Positions 45,168-54,628 of a stretch of 64,000 nucleotides of DNA are shown in pieces. A program made the translations under genes and the position numbers. Source of the stretch: Pseudomonas lalkuanensis (GTDB taxonomy: Bacteria; Pseudomonadota; Gammaproteobacteria; Pseudomonadales; Pseudomonadaceae). Position 1 is the first letter of the stretch; every line of letters begins with the position of its first letter. The stretch spans positions 5,312,001-5,376,000 of the forward strand of contig NZ_CP043311.1 of NCBI RefSeq assembly GCF_008807375.1, given 5' to 3'. Under the pieces are notes generated by a model. That model saw nothing but the letters and a program-made list of their open reading frames with translations. It was not told where the DNA came from and searched no databases.

Positions 45168-47957
45168 CTAGCCGTGCTGGCCGGCGAGCCCGGTCGGGAC
45201 CGCTGCGGGCTCCTCGCCCGGCACTTGACTCGGCGAATCCGCGAACAGCGGCAGGGCGATGCGGAAGCAGGCGCCCTCGACGCCGTTCTCGGCACTGAGG
45301 CGCCCCCCCATCTGCTGCACGATGCCGTAGCTGACCGACAGGCCGAGGCCCGTGCCCTTGCCCACCGGTTTGGTGGTGAAGAAGGGTTCGAAGATTTTCT
45401 CCAGCAGGCGCGGATCGATACCGCCGCCATTGTCCTCCACCCGCAACTCCGCCCAGGCGCTGCGCTTCTCCAGGCCGACGAGAATGGACGGGGCGAAATC
45501 CGGCTCCTTCTCCTTCTTGCCAAGCATGGCGTCGCGGGCGTTGACCATCAGGTTGATCAGCACCTGCTCCAACTGGTCGGCGAATCCGCGCACGGCAAAG
45601 CGCTCCGCGCCCAGTGCGAGGCGCACGTCCACCCCCTTGCCACGCAAGCCTTCGGACAGCAGCGACAGGGCACCCTCCACTGCCTCGCGCGGATCGAACA
45701 GTTGCTGCTCCACGTCCGAGCGGCGGCCGAACACCCGCATGTGATCGACGATGCGTGCCGCCCGCTGCACCTGTGCCTCGATACGCAGCAGCTTGTCGCG
45801 CAGGTAGTCCACCTGCACCTCGTCGTTGGCCAGGCGCTTGAGCACGTTGGCCACGGCCATGCGCATCACGTTCAGCGGCTGGTTCATTTCGTGGGCGAGC
45901 CCGGTGGCCATCTCGCCCAGGGTGGCCATCTTGGCGCCCTGGTAGAGCTGCTGCTGGGCCTTGCGCACTTCGGTGTTGTCGCGCCCCACGGCCTGCACTT
46001 CCAGCAACCGGCCGTGCTCGTCGAACACGCCGCGGTCGGCCCAGATCCACCAGGCGTGTTCGCGGCCAGGCAGTTGCAGGCAGATTTCCGCGGTGCTCAC
46101 CGGCTGCTCCGGGGTCAGGCCGATCAGGCGTTCCTGGAAGGTCTGGCGCTGCTCGTCGGAGAGCCAGGCGCCGAGGTTGGCGCCGGCCAGTTCCTCGGGC
46201 CGGCACTCCAGGTAGTCGGCCAGCGGCCGGTTGGCGAAACGCAGGACGAGATCGGGGGTGTAGCGGCAGATCATCGCCGGGGAGTCTTCCACCAGGATGC
46301 GGTAGCGCTCCTCGCTTTCCCGCACCCGCTCGGCGGCCAGGGTGGCTTCGGTCACGTCCAGCCAGATGCCCACCGCTTCCTGGGGCTGGCCCAGTTCATT
46401 GCGCAGCAGGCGTACCTCGTCCAGCAGCCAGTGGTAGCCGCCCTGGCGGTCTCGCAGGCGATAGCGGCAGCTGACCTGGCCGTCGCGCAACAGGCTGCGG
46501 CTGCGGGCGAAGAAGATGTCGTGATCCTCGGGATGGACGCGTTCGGCCAGGCCGCCCTGCTGCAGCTCCGCCAGGGTCCAGCCGAGCATGGGGCCGAGGC
46601 TTTCGCTGCAGAATTCCGGCAGCAGGGCGCCGTCTTCGTAGCGCAGTACGTAGATCACCGCCGGGGCGCTGGCGATCAGGTTGCGCAGGCGGGCGTGAGC
46701 GGCTGCCGCGCTGGCTTCCTGGGCCTTGATGTCACTGATGTCGAGCAGGAAGCCGAACACCCGTGGCGGGGTCGCGGTGCCTTGCACCTGGGTCTGGACC
46801 CGGTGCCAGATCGCCGCCTCCTGCGCGCCGGAGAGGTACAGGCGCAGGCATTGGGTGAAGCCCTGGCCGTTGAGCTCGGCGGAGCGCAAGCGGGCGCGGA
46901 ACTCATCCCGGTCGGCGGGGTGCACCTGCTGCAGCCAGTTTTCCAGTGGCAGCCGCCCCTGCTCGTCGGCCTGCCAGGCATGGGCCAGGGCCGGCGCCAG
47001 AAGCACTGCTTTCGTCGCCGGCAAGTATTCCCACCAGCCGGCTCCCAGCATTCCCTGCAAGGCTTCCAGGCGGCCGCCTTCATGGCGCTGGCTCTGATCC
47101 CGCAGACGCGCCAACAGGGGGCCGGCGAGCTGGGCGCAAACCTGCTGCCACTCGGCATCGCCCAGGGCCGAATCGGTATCGGGTTCGAAGGGGGCGCAGA
47201 ACAGCCAGGCGGTGATGCCGGAAATCTCCACATAGGGCACCAGGAAAGCCGGGCCATCCCCCAGCAGGGCGAACAGGCGAGGGTGTTGCGAGAGCTGCGA
47301 CCAGCTCCAGCGCTGCGGTGCCCGGCCATGCAGGTCGGCCAGTTCCTGGCCGAGGCGCTGGCCCTCCTGCCAGTAACCGGGCGCACCGTGCCCACGGTAC
47401 TGCGCGTAGACCTGCCAGCCCTGCCCGCCCGGCATGTAGAGCGCCAGGGCCATGCAGGGCACCCGCCAGCGCAGGGCGAGGGCTTCCAGCAATTCGGTGG
47501 TGACCTGGGGCAGCAGCGAGGCACTGGCCAGGCGGATCCGTTCCGCCGCCTGCCCGGCGTGGAGCAGTGCCTGGCGGCGCTGGTCGCCGGCTTCCTGGTG
47601 ACGGATCAGGTCGCCGATATCCATCGCCTGGAACAGCCAGCCATCGCGGGTGGCAGTGAGCCAGCCACGGGTGTGCAAGGCGCGGCCGTCGTTGCCGATG
47701 AAGTCCAGGTCGAGGCAATCCCGCGCCCACTGCTCCGGCGTCCCTGACAGCAGCGCGGCGGAATTGGCAGTGACGAAGTCGGCCAGCGGCAACGCCTGGC
47801 CATTGGCCGAGCGCCCCAGGCGCACGCCCAGGGCGCCGGCAATTCCCAGCACGCGGCCCTGGGGGTCCAGCGCCAGCAGCAGGCTGGAGGTCGTCGTCCG
47901 CGCGGCCTGGAGCAGCGCCTGGCTGGACGACTCCAACGACTCCGTCGCACCAGCCAT
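45168..47957 (-). CDS. pprA: Sensor histidine kinase PprA-like, multi-PAS
   Basis: A 929-residue hybrid of sensory domains and a kinase core. PAS-like segments lie at about 20-115, 300-410, 420-540 and 545-670, with a GAF-like region at about 150-290. The phosphoacceptor is H689 ([13 protein letters not shown]), the N-box is NLMVNARDA, and the G-boxes are DNGGGIDP and [10 protein letters not shown]. No membrane helix, so it senses in the cytoplasm. A GTG at 47969 overlapping the upstream stop is an alternative start; ATG 47957 has GAGG ahead. By synteny it partners PprB at 49129 in control of the Flp pilus. Confidence 0.85.
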   Translation of the reverse strand: MAGATESLESSSQALLQAARTTTSSLLLALDPQGRVLGIAGALGVRLGRSANGQALPLADFVTANSAALLSGTPEQWARDCLDLDFIGNDGRALHTRGWLTATRDGWLFQAMDIGDLIRHQEAGDQRRQALLHAGQAAERIRLASASLLPQVTTELLEALALRWRVPCMALALYMPGGQGWQVYAQYRGHGAPGYWQEGQRLGQELADLHGRAPQRWSWSQLSQHPRLFALLGDGPAFLVPYVEISGITAWLFCAPFEPDTDSALGDAEWQQVCAQLAGPLLARLRDQSQRHEGGRLEALQGMLGAGWWEYLPATKAVLLAPALAHAWQADEQGRLPLENWLQQVHPADRDEFRARLRSAELNGQGFTQCLRLYLSGAQEAAIWHRVQTQVQGTATPPRVFGFLLDISDIKAQEASAAAAHARLRNLIASAPAVIYVLRYEDGALLPEFCSESLGPMLGWTLAELQQGGLAERVHPEDHDIFFARSRSLLRDGQVSCRYRLRDRQGGYHWLLDEVRLLRNELGQPQEAVGIWLDVTEATLAAERVRESEERYRILVEDSPAMICRYTPDLVLRFANRPLADYLECRPEELAGANLGAWLSDEQRQTFQERLIGLTPEQPVSTAEICLQLPGREHAWWIWADRGVFDEHGRLLEVQAVGRDNTEVRKAQQQLYQGAKMATLGEMATGLAHEMNQPLNVMRMAVANVLKRLANDEVQVDYLRDKLLRIEAQVQRAARIVDHMRVFGRRSDVEQQLFDPREAVEGALSLLSEGLRGKGVDVRLALGAERFAVRGFADQLEQVLINLMVNARDAMLGKKEKEPDFAPSILVGLEKRSAWAELRVEDNGGGIDPRLLEKIFEPFFTTKPVGKGTGLGLSVSYGIVQQMGGRLSAENGVEGACFRIALPLFADSPSQVPGEEPAAVPTGLAGQHG

Positions 47958-47965
47958 GCCGAACC

Positions 47966-48421
47966 TCACGGGTTCTGCACCTTCAGGCTGGCCTGGGCCG
48001 CGAGAACAGCGGGCAGCTGCGGCACCCGACCGATGCCCGGCAGCACCAGGAAGGGCACGACCGGATGAGTTTCATAGGGGTAGGCGACGCGCACGGTCAG
48101 CACACCACCCGTGAGGCTGACGGCCGGTGCCGGCAGGTGGGTGCGTACGCTGGAGGGCAACCAGGAGAGCTGCTGGTTGATCGCGGTATTGGCTTCTGCC
48201 GTGGCCAGGGCGAGGAAATTTTCGGCCTCGGGGTTCACCGCCACGGCGCGGCGCACCGCTTCGGCCGATGCCTGGTTGAAGGACTGCAGCATCAGCAAGG
48301 GCAGGCAGTAACTGACCACGCCGTAGAAGATGGCGAAGAAGATGATGAAGACCAGGGAGAACTCGATGGCAGCGGCACCCTTCTGCTGCCGGGCGAAGCG
48401 CGGTGATACCCCTTTTCTCAT
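47966..48421 (-). CDS. TadE/TadF-like pseudopilin
   Basis: A 151-residue minor pilin-like protein. After a short basic leader (RKGVSPRFARQQKG) comes the TadE signature GAAAIEFSLVFIIFFAIFYGVV, where cleavage by the Flp prepilin peptidase is expected. The periplasmic remainder is poorly conserved. It overlaps the upstream edge of pprA, suggesting coupling, and lies divergent from fppA with about 115 bp between starts. Confidence 0.82.
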   Translation of the reverse strand: MRKGVSPRFARQQKGAAAIEFSLVFIIFFAIFYGVVSYCLPLLMLQSFNQASAEAVRRAVAVNPEAENFLALATAEANTAINQQLSWLPSSVRTHLPAPAVSLTGGVLTVRVAYPYETHPVVPFLVLPGIGRVPQLPAVLAAQASLKVQNP

Positions 48422-48534
48422 GGAGACCTTCCCGACTGGTGACCGCACTGCGGCAGGAATGCTCGACCGCCTTCCGAAGATTCGGCTACACAGATAGCAG
48501 CATAGAAGGACTTCACGGACGCACCGGATATTTC

Positions 48535-49005
48535 ATGTCGGCCCTCCCCCTGCTGTTCTGGACCGCCCTCTGCGCCCTGCAGGATCTCCGGCAGCGGCGC
48601 ATTTCCAACTGGCTCACCCTGGGTGGTGCCACGGTCGCCCTGCTCTATCTGCTGCTGAACGAACGGACCCTGCTGGGCGCATCGCCGGCCGAGGCCTTCA
48701 ATGCTGCCGGTCTCGCCCTGCTGCTGACCCTGCCCGGCTGGTGGCTGGGCAAGCTGGGCGCGGCGGACGTGAAGCTGCTGCTCGGCATCGCCTTGTGCAG
48801 CCACAGCCTGTTCGTCCTCTACTGCCTGGCCGGCGCGGGGCTGGCCTACCTGGCCTGGGCCGGGCTGTCGCGCCCGCTCTGGCCCGTGCTGCCAGCGGGC
48901 TTGCGCAACGCCCTGGTACAGCTGGCGCCGGAGCGCGCCCGGCGCTATCCCTTCGCCCCCTTTCTGTTCGTCGGTTCGTTGGCATCGCTAATTCTGACGA
49001 ACTGA
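48535..49005 (+). CDS. fppA: Flp prepilin peptidase FppA (A24 family)
   Basis: A 156-residue polytopic inner-membrane aspartic protease that processes the Flp prepilin and TadE/F-type pseudopilins. The two catalytic Asp residues are in ALQDLRQRRISNWL and GKLGAADVKLLLG (the GxGD-like motif here is GAAD). It lacks the N-methyltransferase half of PilD, as Flp-type peptidases do. The ATG at 48535 is chosen over a start at 48403 that adds 44 residues unlike the family. Confidence 0.88.
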   Translation: MSALPLLFWTALCALQDLRQRRISNWLTLGGATVALLYLLLNERTLLGASPAEAFNAAGLALLLTLPGWWLGKLGAADVKLLLGIALCSHSLFVLYCLAGAGLAYLAWAGLSRPLWPVLPAGLRNALVQLAPERARRYPFAPFLFVGSLASLILTN

Positions 49006-49128
49006 CTGGCACTGATATGAAAGTGCTATATCTTTCGTTAGCAGTGCACCGCCGTACCAACTCCCGCTTGCCGGGGTGGGGGGTCGCGACAGCAAATGGC
49101 CAGGACCGCATTTTTTGGAAGGCTGGAT

Positions 49129-49893
49129 ATGGATTCGCAACCTTGCACCCTGCTTGTCGTGGACGACGACGAAGCCATCGTCGTCGAACTCCAGGAGTTT
49201 CTCGAAAGCTGTGGCTACAACTGTATCGGCGTTACGTCCGGCCGCGAGGCCATCCAGCGGTTTCGTGAAGACGCCAGCATCGGCATCGTCCTCTGCGACC
49301 TGCACATGCCGGAGCTGGATGGCATTGCCCTGGTCCAGGAGCTGGAAACCATCAGCACGCCGGGCCATGCCTTCGAGGCCATCATTTTCACCGGCCAGGC
49401 CGAGCCCCGCGATGTGATCGAAGCCATGCGCGCCGGGGTCGCCGACTACTACCAGAAGCCCATCGACCCGGAGCAGGTGCTGCGCGCCGTACGCCGCCTC
49501 GAAGAGCGCCTGAATCAGCGCCGCCGGGACAACCTGGAACTGGCCCAGCTGAACAACAAGCTGCGCACCCTCGCCGAGTCCATCGACGAGCTGTACCACG
49601 ACATCAACAAGCGCCGCCGCGGCCCCATCGACCACACGCCACCGGCGATGGAGGGCATGGAGATGGGCGTGCAGCCGCCGTTCGACAAGCTCTCGCCCAG
49701 GCAGCTGGAAGTGGCCCGGCTGGTGGGCAAGGGCATGACCAACTACCAGACCGCCTGCGAACTGGGCCTGACGGAAAACACCGTGAAGCTCTACGTGTCG
49801 CAGATCCTGCGACTGACCCACATGCACAACCGCACCCAACTGGCCCTGGCCATGGCCCCACCCAGCCGGCGCTCGCATCAGGTGGCGCATTGA
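49129..49893 (+). CDS. pprB: Response regulator PprB-like, LuxR-type output
   Basis: A 254-residue regulator. The receiver domain (LLVVDDDEAIVVEL, phospho-Asp in VLCDLHMPELDG, Thr/Ser in FTGQAEP and Lys in YYQKPIDP) occupies residues 8-125. A coiled-coil linker follows (RRDNLELAQLNNKLRTLAESIDELY), then a LuxR-type helix-turn-helix (LSPRQLEVARLVGKGMTNYQTACELGLTENTVKLYVSQI). GGAAGG precedes the ATG. It is the likely partner of the kinase at 45168 and, by analogy with P. aeruginosa, an activator of the Flp and related biofilm genes. Confidence 0.87.
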   Translation: MDSQPCTLLVVDDDEAIVVELQEFLESCGYNCIGVTSGREAIQRFREDASIGIVLCDLHMPELDGIALVQELETISTPGHAFEAIIFTGQAEPRDVIEAMRAGVADYYQKPIDPEQVLRAVRRLEERLNQRRRDNLELAQLNNKLRTLAESIDELYHDINKRRRGPIDHTPPAMEGMEMGVQPPFDKLSPRQLEVARLVGKGMTNYQTACELGLTENTVKLYVSQILRLTHMHNRTQLALAMAPPSRRSHQVAH

Positions 49894-49992
49894 GGGACAC
49901 CGCGTGATGGGTATCGCTGCGCTCCCCCATCCTGCGAACCTTGACGCCCCGGTAGGGTGGGCTTTAGCCAACGCTGGCCTCCGATGGTGGGC

Positions 49993-50035
49993 TGTAGGGG
50001 CGAATTCATTCGCCAGGCAGAACGCAGTTCTGCCT
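49993..50035. repeat. Half REP-like repeat plus hairpin
   Basis: TGTAGGGGCGAATTCATTCGC is a single arm of the dispersed repeat (49993 onward), and GGCAGAACGCAGTTCTGCC (50017-50035) forms its own perfect hairpin. It lies between the convergent pprB and tadG genes and may terminate both. Confidence 0.6.
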
Positions 50036-50043
50036 TACCCGGC

Positions 50044-51801
50044 TCAGAGCAGCAATTGCGGGGCCGAGGTATCCAGGTCGATCAGGCGCACGTCGGCATA
50101 GCCCAGTTCGACGCCCAGAAGCCTGAGCACCGGCTCGAGCAGGGTCTTGCCCAAGGTGGGGATAGCCAACTCAAGCGCCTCCTTGACGGCGGTTCCCAGA
50201 ATTGCGCTCGTCAGCGGGTCCAGCAGGGTGGTGACTCCCGAGATGACGCAGTTCAGGAACTTCAGCCCGACGCAGTTGCTCTCCACGCCCGAGACGCTGA
50301 CGGTGAGATTCCCGACCAGATCGCTCAGTCCATTGCCAAGCGCGTCGCCCGCAGCACTGCCCGCCCGCCTCGTCTGCGGGAGCTGGCTGCTGCTGGCCAG
50401 ATCGAATTGCAGATCCTGCGCCGCGGAGTTGGCGACCTGGGTCTGCGAACTGATGTTCACCGATACCCCGACCCAGTTCGGCGCCAATGTCACCGACACT
50501 GGATTGAGCGTGGTTTGAGGGCCGCCAAGCGACTGGAATGTCCCCAGGCCCAATGACGCGATACCTGGCTGAGCCTTGATTCCGACGCTCCTCTGGCCCG
50601 GCAGGATGCTTCCGCAGTCGACCCGGTCCAGGGCCGCCCAGCCTTCCGCCACATTCAACGCCAGCCCCAGGTTGACCGTCACCACACCTATGACGTCCAG
50701 ATTGGAACTGGCCTCCAGGCGCACCTGCGCCGTACTGACCTCCGTCTTCCAGTTGCCATTGGCATCCCTGCCCGGCTCGCCTATGGCGATCTTCGGCGGT
50801 TCGACCACGTAGAGCTTGAGGCCGACGTTGGCCAGGCCGACGAGATTGATCCCCAAGCCCACGTCCACCGCATGGGCCTTGTTGGCGAGGAATGCCAGGG
50901 CGGTCACCAGGTCGAGGGCGCTGAGGTCGGTGCGCAGCGCCTGCTCGCCGCCGCCGGCGGGGGTGACCACATCGAGGATGTCCGCCAGCTTCACCTGGGT
51001 GGCGCCAAGGCTGACGTTGGTGAGGCTGTTCAAGCCGTTGCGCACGCCCACCGCAAGGGTTTCGCGCGAATTGGCGGCGCCGACCGTGGCGTCCAGCACC
51101 TGGTCGAGGGTCAGCGTGGTGTCCAGCAGACGGTCCACCTCACCGGCGGAAAGGTCCACCTGCGCGGCCGGAGGCAGATAGCGGTTGAGTTCCAGCAGGT
51201 TCAGCCGGGTATTGGCCAGGCCGTCGTAGGAAGCCGCGTCGAGGGTCAGCGTGGTGCCGAGCATCTTGCCCAGCAGCGCATCGAGCACGGCCGATTGCTG
51301 GGGGTCCAGGGAAGCCAGCCCACTGCCGAGGGAGAAGGCCGCCAACGCCGGGCGCTGCGCCACGGCCACGGCCTGGAGATTCACCCGCTCGCCCCAGAGC
51401 CCGCCCAGCACCAGGCTGGCGGGCACCTCCTGGTTGGCCAGTACCCGCACCGCTTCGGCGCGCATCGCGGACGGCGTGAACACCCGCCGTTCCTCCGCGC
51501 CGTCCAGCGACACATAACCGAGGCCGACGCTGTTCTTGCCGGCCGAAAGGCTGGTGCCGTAGCCATGCCGTGCCGCCGCCACGTTGGCCATCGTCACCAC
51601 CTCGGCAGCGTTGGTGGTGCCGCAGAGCCCGGAGCGGGACGCGCTCTCCATGGCCGCCATGTCGGCCACCCGCTGCAGCTTGCGCTTCTCGTAGTAGAGA
51701 CGTCCGGCATCCACCGTCAGCGCCAGCATCATCAGGGCCATCAGCAGCACCATGGTCGCCATCAGGCCGATGGCGCCACGCTGTCGTCGCAGGCTGTGCA
51801 T
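50044..51801 (-). CDS. tadG: TadG-like Flp-pilus assembly protein
   Basis: A 585-residue protein with a TadE/G-type N-terminus (RRQRGAIGLMATMVLLMALMMLALTVDAGRLYYEKRKLQRVADMAAM) and a large periplasmic part rich in beta-type repeats. TadG proteins anchor or organise the Flp fibre at the membrane. The start at 51801 is the Met directly before the leader; the ORF extends further upstream without support. It is the last gene of the leftward tad run. Confidence 0.83.
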   Translation of the reverse strand: MHSLRRQRGAIGLMATMVLLMALMMLALTVDAGRLYYEKRKLQRVADMAAMESASRSGLCGTTNAAEVVTMANVAAARHGYGTSLSAGKNSVGLGYVSLDGAEERRVFTPSAMRAEAVRVLANQEVPASLVLGGLWGERVNLQAVAVAQRPALAAFSLGSGLASLDPQQSAVLDALLGKMLGTTLTLDAASYDGLANTRLNLLELNRYLPPAAQVDLSAGEVDRLLDTTLTLDQVLDATVGAANSRETLAVGVRNGLNSLTNVSLGATQVKLADILDVVTPAGGGEQALRTDLSALDLVTALAFLANKAHAVDVGLGINLVGLANVGLKLYVVEPPKIAIGEPGRDANGNWKTEVSTAQVRLEASSNLDVIGVVTVNLGLALNVAEGWAALDRVDCGSILPGQRSVGIKAQPGIASLGLGTFQSLGGPQTTLNPVSVTLAPNWVGVSVNISSQTQVANSAAQDLQFDLASSSQLPQTRRAGSAAGDALGNGLSDLVGNLTVSVSGVESNCVGLKFLNCVISGVTTLLDPLTSAILGTAVKEALELAIPTLGKTLLEPVLRLLGVELGYADVRLIDLDTSAPQLLL

Positions 51802-51809
51802 GTCGGGAC

Positions 51810-52088
51810 TCACTCGCTCGACGACGACCCGCCGTCCACGGACATGCTGTTGCCGTAGTAGCGCTCGGGAATGGCGAACTTGTAGCTCTCCAGCCAGCGC
51901 TGGCTGGCCAGTTCGCGCTCGGCTGCGGTGGCGGTCTGCGCATGGCGCGAAGCCTGGCTGCCTTCGCGCTGGATGCTCAGCCACTGCTCCGTCAGGCGGT
52001 GGCGCTCGTGCCGCGCGTGGCGGGCGTCTTCAGCCGCCTGCGGCCCCGCGCAGGCACCCAGCAACAGGATGGCGATCCAGGCTTTCAT
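51810..52088 (-). CDS. Small lipoprotein of the tad locus
   Basis: A 92-residue protein with signal MKAWIAILLLGACAG (lipobox LLGAC), followed by a helical, charged stretch (HARHERHRLTEQWLSIQREG). It lies between tadG (8 bp) and tadD (overlapping by 4 bp), the same position as the small gene PA4298 in P. aeruginosa. Function unknown. Confidence 0.72.
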   Translation of the reverse strand: MKAWIAILLLGACAGPQAAEDARHARHERHRLTEQWLSIQREGSQASRHAQTATAAERELASQRWLESYKFAIPERYYGNSMSVDGGSSSSE

Positions 52089-52834
52089 CGTCCCACCTCC
52101 CCGCCCGTGTCGGGCTCGGCCTTGTGCACCTGTGCCAGCAGCGGTGCGTCCTCCCTCGGTTGCCGTGCCGCCAGCGGTGCGGTCAGCCCCTGGCGTTTCA
52201 TGTCCCGCGCCCGTTCCTCGGCCTGGCGCACCAGGTCGGCGGGCAGGCGCAGCCGCGACACGAGGTCGGCGGCCTGCTGGTACTGCTCCTGATAGAACAG
52301 CAGCGACAGCAGGTTCTGCGCCGGCAAGGCGCTGTCCTGGTCCAGTTCAAGGGCGGTGAGGAACTCGAAGCGGGCGTCATCCAGCCGCCCTTCCCGCAGC
52401 AGCACCAACCCGAGGTCGTTGCGCACCTTGGCGTCGGTAGGGGACAGGCGCAGGGCTTCGCGCAACTGCTCCAGGGCTTCGCGCTGGTTGCCGTCGGCCG
52501 CCGCGAGCTGGCCCAGGCCGTGGTGCCCCTCGGCGGCAAGGCAGGTGCCCAGCAGACTCCGATACAGCGGCGCGGCCTCGTTGCGGCCCAGGCTGCGATA
52601 GATGCGGGCCTGGCGCAGGCGCACTTCCGGCAGGCTGGAGGGCAATGCCTGGAGATGGGCCAGGGCCGCATGGGCGCGACCATCGGCAGCCATGTCCTTG
52701 GCCAGGTTCAGCGCCAGTTCCTGCTCCGCCGTCGGTTGGCCGCACCCCCCCTGCGCCAGCCAGCCGACCTGGACCGGCGCGTTGGTGCAGCCGCCCAGCA
52801 GGCCCAGCGCGAACAGCATCAGCATCCTTCTCAT
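52085..52834 (-). CDS. tadD: TadD-like TPR lipoprotein, Flp pilus assembly
   Basis: A 249-residue protein with lipobox LLGGC and four or five tetratricopeptide repeats (for example NREALEQLREALRLSPTDAKVRNDLGLVLLREGRLDDARFEFLTALELDQD). TadD proteins aid secretin RcpA assembly. It overlaps the neighbouring genes by 4 bp on both sides, consistent with one polycistronic mRNA. Confidence 0.85.
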   Translation of the reverse strand: MRRMLMLFALGLLGGCTNAPVQVGWLAQGGCGQPTAEQELALNLAKDMAADGRAHAALAHLQALPSSLPEVRLRQARIYRSLGRNEAAPLYRSLLGTCLAAEGHHGLGQLAAADGNQREALEQLREALRLSPTDAKVRNDLGLVLLREGRLDDARFEFLTALELDQDSALPAQNLLSLLFYQEQYQQAADLVSRLRLPADLVRQAEERARDMKRQGLTAPLAARQPREDAPLLAQVHKAEPDTGGEVGR

Positions 52835-53742
52835 CGCATCCCTCCCATTCCGCCCATGGCCCGGCTGATCGCCACCAGCCCCGGCCCCGCCAGCACGATC
52901 AGCAGGGCCGGGAACAGCAGCGACATCATCACCACCGCCATCTTCGCGGAGAGCTTGGAGATGTACTCCTGCATCCGCGTGAGGCGACGGTCGTCCAGGA
53001 GTTTCTTCAGCGCCAGCAGTGACGCCATGGCACCACCGCCCTGGCGCACCAGCTGTTCGAGAATGGTAAAGCTGTCGGTCAGCTCATCCACCTCCAGCAA
53101 CCGCGCCAGCTTGCCCAGTTCCTCGCCCAGTTCCAGGCCGGAATCCACGTGCTGTAACAGACCTTGCAGCTCGGCGGTCAGCACCGGCATCAGGCCGCGA
53201 CCGTCCTGGCTGAGCACCCGCAGCGCCTGTTCCACGGTGAGGCCGGCCTCGAAGAGGATGCGCACCATGGGAATGAACACCGACAGTTCCTGCTGCAGGG
53301 CGTGCTGGCGGCGCAATGCGACAATCGCCAGCACCCGCTTGGGCAGCAGCAATCCGCAACCGGCGGCCAGGAAGGGCACCAGCCAGGAGGGTGAAGGCGG
53401 TTCCTCGAGCAGCGACTGCCCGAGCAATGCCAGGCCGACCATCGCCAGCGGCGCGCCGATCTGGCAGGCGAGGAACAGGGTGCGCCGGCTGGAACGACGC
53501 CAGCCGATGCGGTTGAGCAGCCGCTGGGTTTCGCCGTCCAGGCTCAGGTAGCGCTGCGCCAGGCGACTGCCGCCGAGGCGGCGCACCAGGCCCTGCCAGC
53601 GATCGTCCGCCAGGTGCCCGGCCAGCTCCTGCCCCAGCAGCCGCTGATGCACCCGCACGCGGCGCTGGCGCTCGCCCACGAGGCCGGACACCAGCAACAC
53701 GGCAGCCAGGCCCAGCAGGACGGCGAACAGGATCAGCGCCAT
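52831..53742 (-). CDS. tadC: TadC, type II secretion-like inner-membrane protein
   Basis: A 303-residue T2SSF-family platform protein. Membrane helices lie near both ends (ILFAVLLGLAAVLLVSGLVG and VMMSLLFPALLIVLAGPGLVAI), with the T2SSF core ELSVFIPMVRILFEAGLTVEQALR. It starts 1 bp from the TadB stop. TadB and TadC together form the inner-membrane base on which the TadA ATPase acts. Confidence 0.87.
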   Translation of the reverse strand: MALILFAVLLGLAAVLLVSGLVGERQRRVRVHQRLLGQELAGHLADDRWQGLVRRLGGSRLAQRYLSLDGETQRLLNRIGWRRSSRRTLFLACQIGAPLAMVGLALLGQSLLEEPPSPSWLVPFLAAGCGLLLPKRVLAIVALRRQHALQQELSVFIPMVRILFEAGLTVEQALRVLSQDGRGLMPVLTAELQGLLQHVDSGLELGEELGKLARLLEVDELTDSFTILEQLVRQGGGAMASLLALKKLLDDRRLTRMQEYISKLSAKMAVVMMSLLFPALLIVLAGPGLVAISRAMGGMGGMR

Positions 53743-53743
53743 C

Positions 53744-54628
53744 TCACACGCTCCTCAACATGCGCCAGAGGACGATGCAGCCCAGCACCTGCATGGCGAA
53801 GGCCGTCAGCAACATGCGCTGGCCGCTGGCGTCCATCCACAGGCTGAGCAGGTAGCTGGGGTTCACCGCCAGGATGTAACCGGCCACCGAAATCGGCAGG
53901 ATCGCCAGCACCACGGCGGTGAAGCGGGTTTCTCCGGTCATGGCGCGCAACTGGCGGGCGATCTGTTCGCGCTCGTGGATGACCTTGATCAGGTTGCCCA
54001 GCAGCTCGCTGGCACTGCCGCCGTAGCGGTGATTGACCCGCACGCCGAGGGCGAGGATGCGCAGCTCTTCCTGCTCGAACAGATCGGCCACCTCCTGCAG
54101 GGCATCGGGCAGGCCGACGCCCAGCTGCACATCACGCGACACCCGCGCAAGCGCGGCGCGCAGCGGATCGGGCGAGGCATCGATGGCACGCACCACGGCA
54201 TCACCCAGGGTGCGCCCGGCGTGCAGGCTGCGCACCACCTGGTCGAGCAGCTGCGGCAACTGTTCCACCATGCGCTTCACCCGCTTCCGATAGCGCCAGC
54301 CCAGCCAGGCACGCAGCCCCAGCGGAACCAGCGAGACGACCGCCAGCGCCGTTATCCAGCCCCCGGCCAGTGCCGCCAGCAACGCGGCAAGCAGCCAGAA
54401 CGTCAGCAGCAGGCCGAGCCGTTCGCGGGGCAACTCCAGGCCGGCGCGCAGGAAGGCGCGCTCCAGCCAGCCCGCGCGGCTGGAGCCCGGTTCGGGGGGC
54501 GCCAGGTCCTGACCCAGGCGCTGCAGGACGCGTTCTTCGCCGGACTGCCGCCAGCCCTTGTGCAGCAGCGCGCCGCCCAGGGCGAGCAGCAGACTGCAGA
54601 GCAGGCCAAGCAGCAGCGGCGCGCTCAC
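53744..54628 (-). CDS. tadB: TadB, type II secretion-like inner-membrane protein
   Basis: A 294-residue T2SSF-family protein with helices at LLLGLLCSLLLALGGALL, LLLTFWLLAALLAALAGGWITALAVVSLVPLGL and the C-terminal pair. The core is QLLDQVVRSLHAGRTLGDAVVRA, with the acidic motif FEQEELRILALGVRVN. Its start overlaps the TadA stop by 4 bp. Confidence 0.87.
   Translation of the reverse strand: MSAPLLLGLLCSLLLALGGALLHKGWRQSGEERVLQRLGQDLAPPEPGSSRAGWLERAFLRAGLELPRERLGLLLTFWLLAALLAALAGGWITALAVVSLVPLGLRAWLGWRYRKRVKRMVEQLPQLLDQVVRSLHAGRTLGDAVVRAIDASPDPLRAALARVSRDVQLGVGLPDALQEVADLFEQEELRILALGVRVNHRYGGSASELLGNLIKVIHEREQIARQLRAMTGETRFTAVVLAILPISVAGYILAVNPSYLLSLWMDASGQRMLLTAFAMQVLGCIVLWRMLRSV

Noticed and set aside
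45174..47747. An 857-codon plus-strand ORF over pprA
   Set aside because: It has no domain and is the shadow of a kinase with intact H, N and G boxes.
47966..47969. GTG overlap start for pprA
   Set aside because: Possible, but GAGG placed before ATG 47957 is the better start. The four-residue difference does not affect function.
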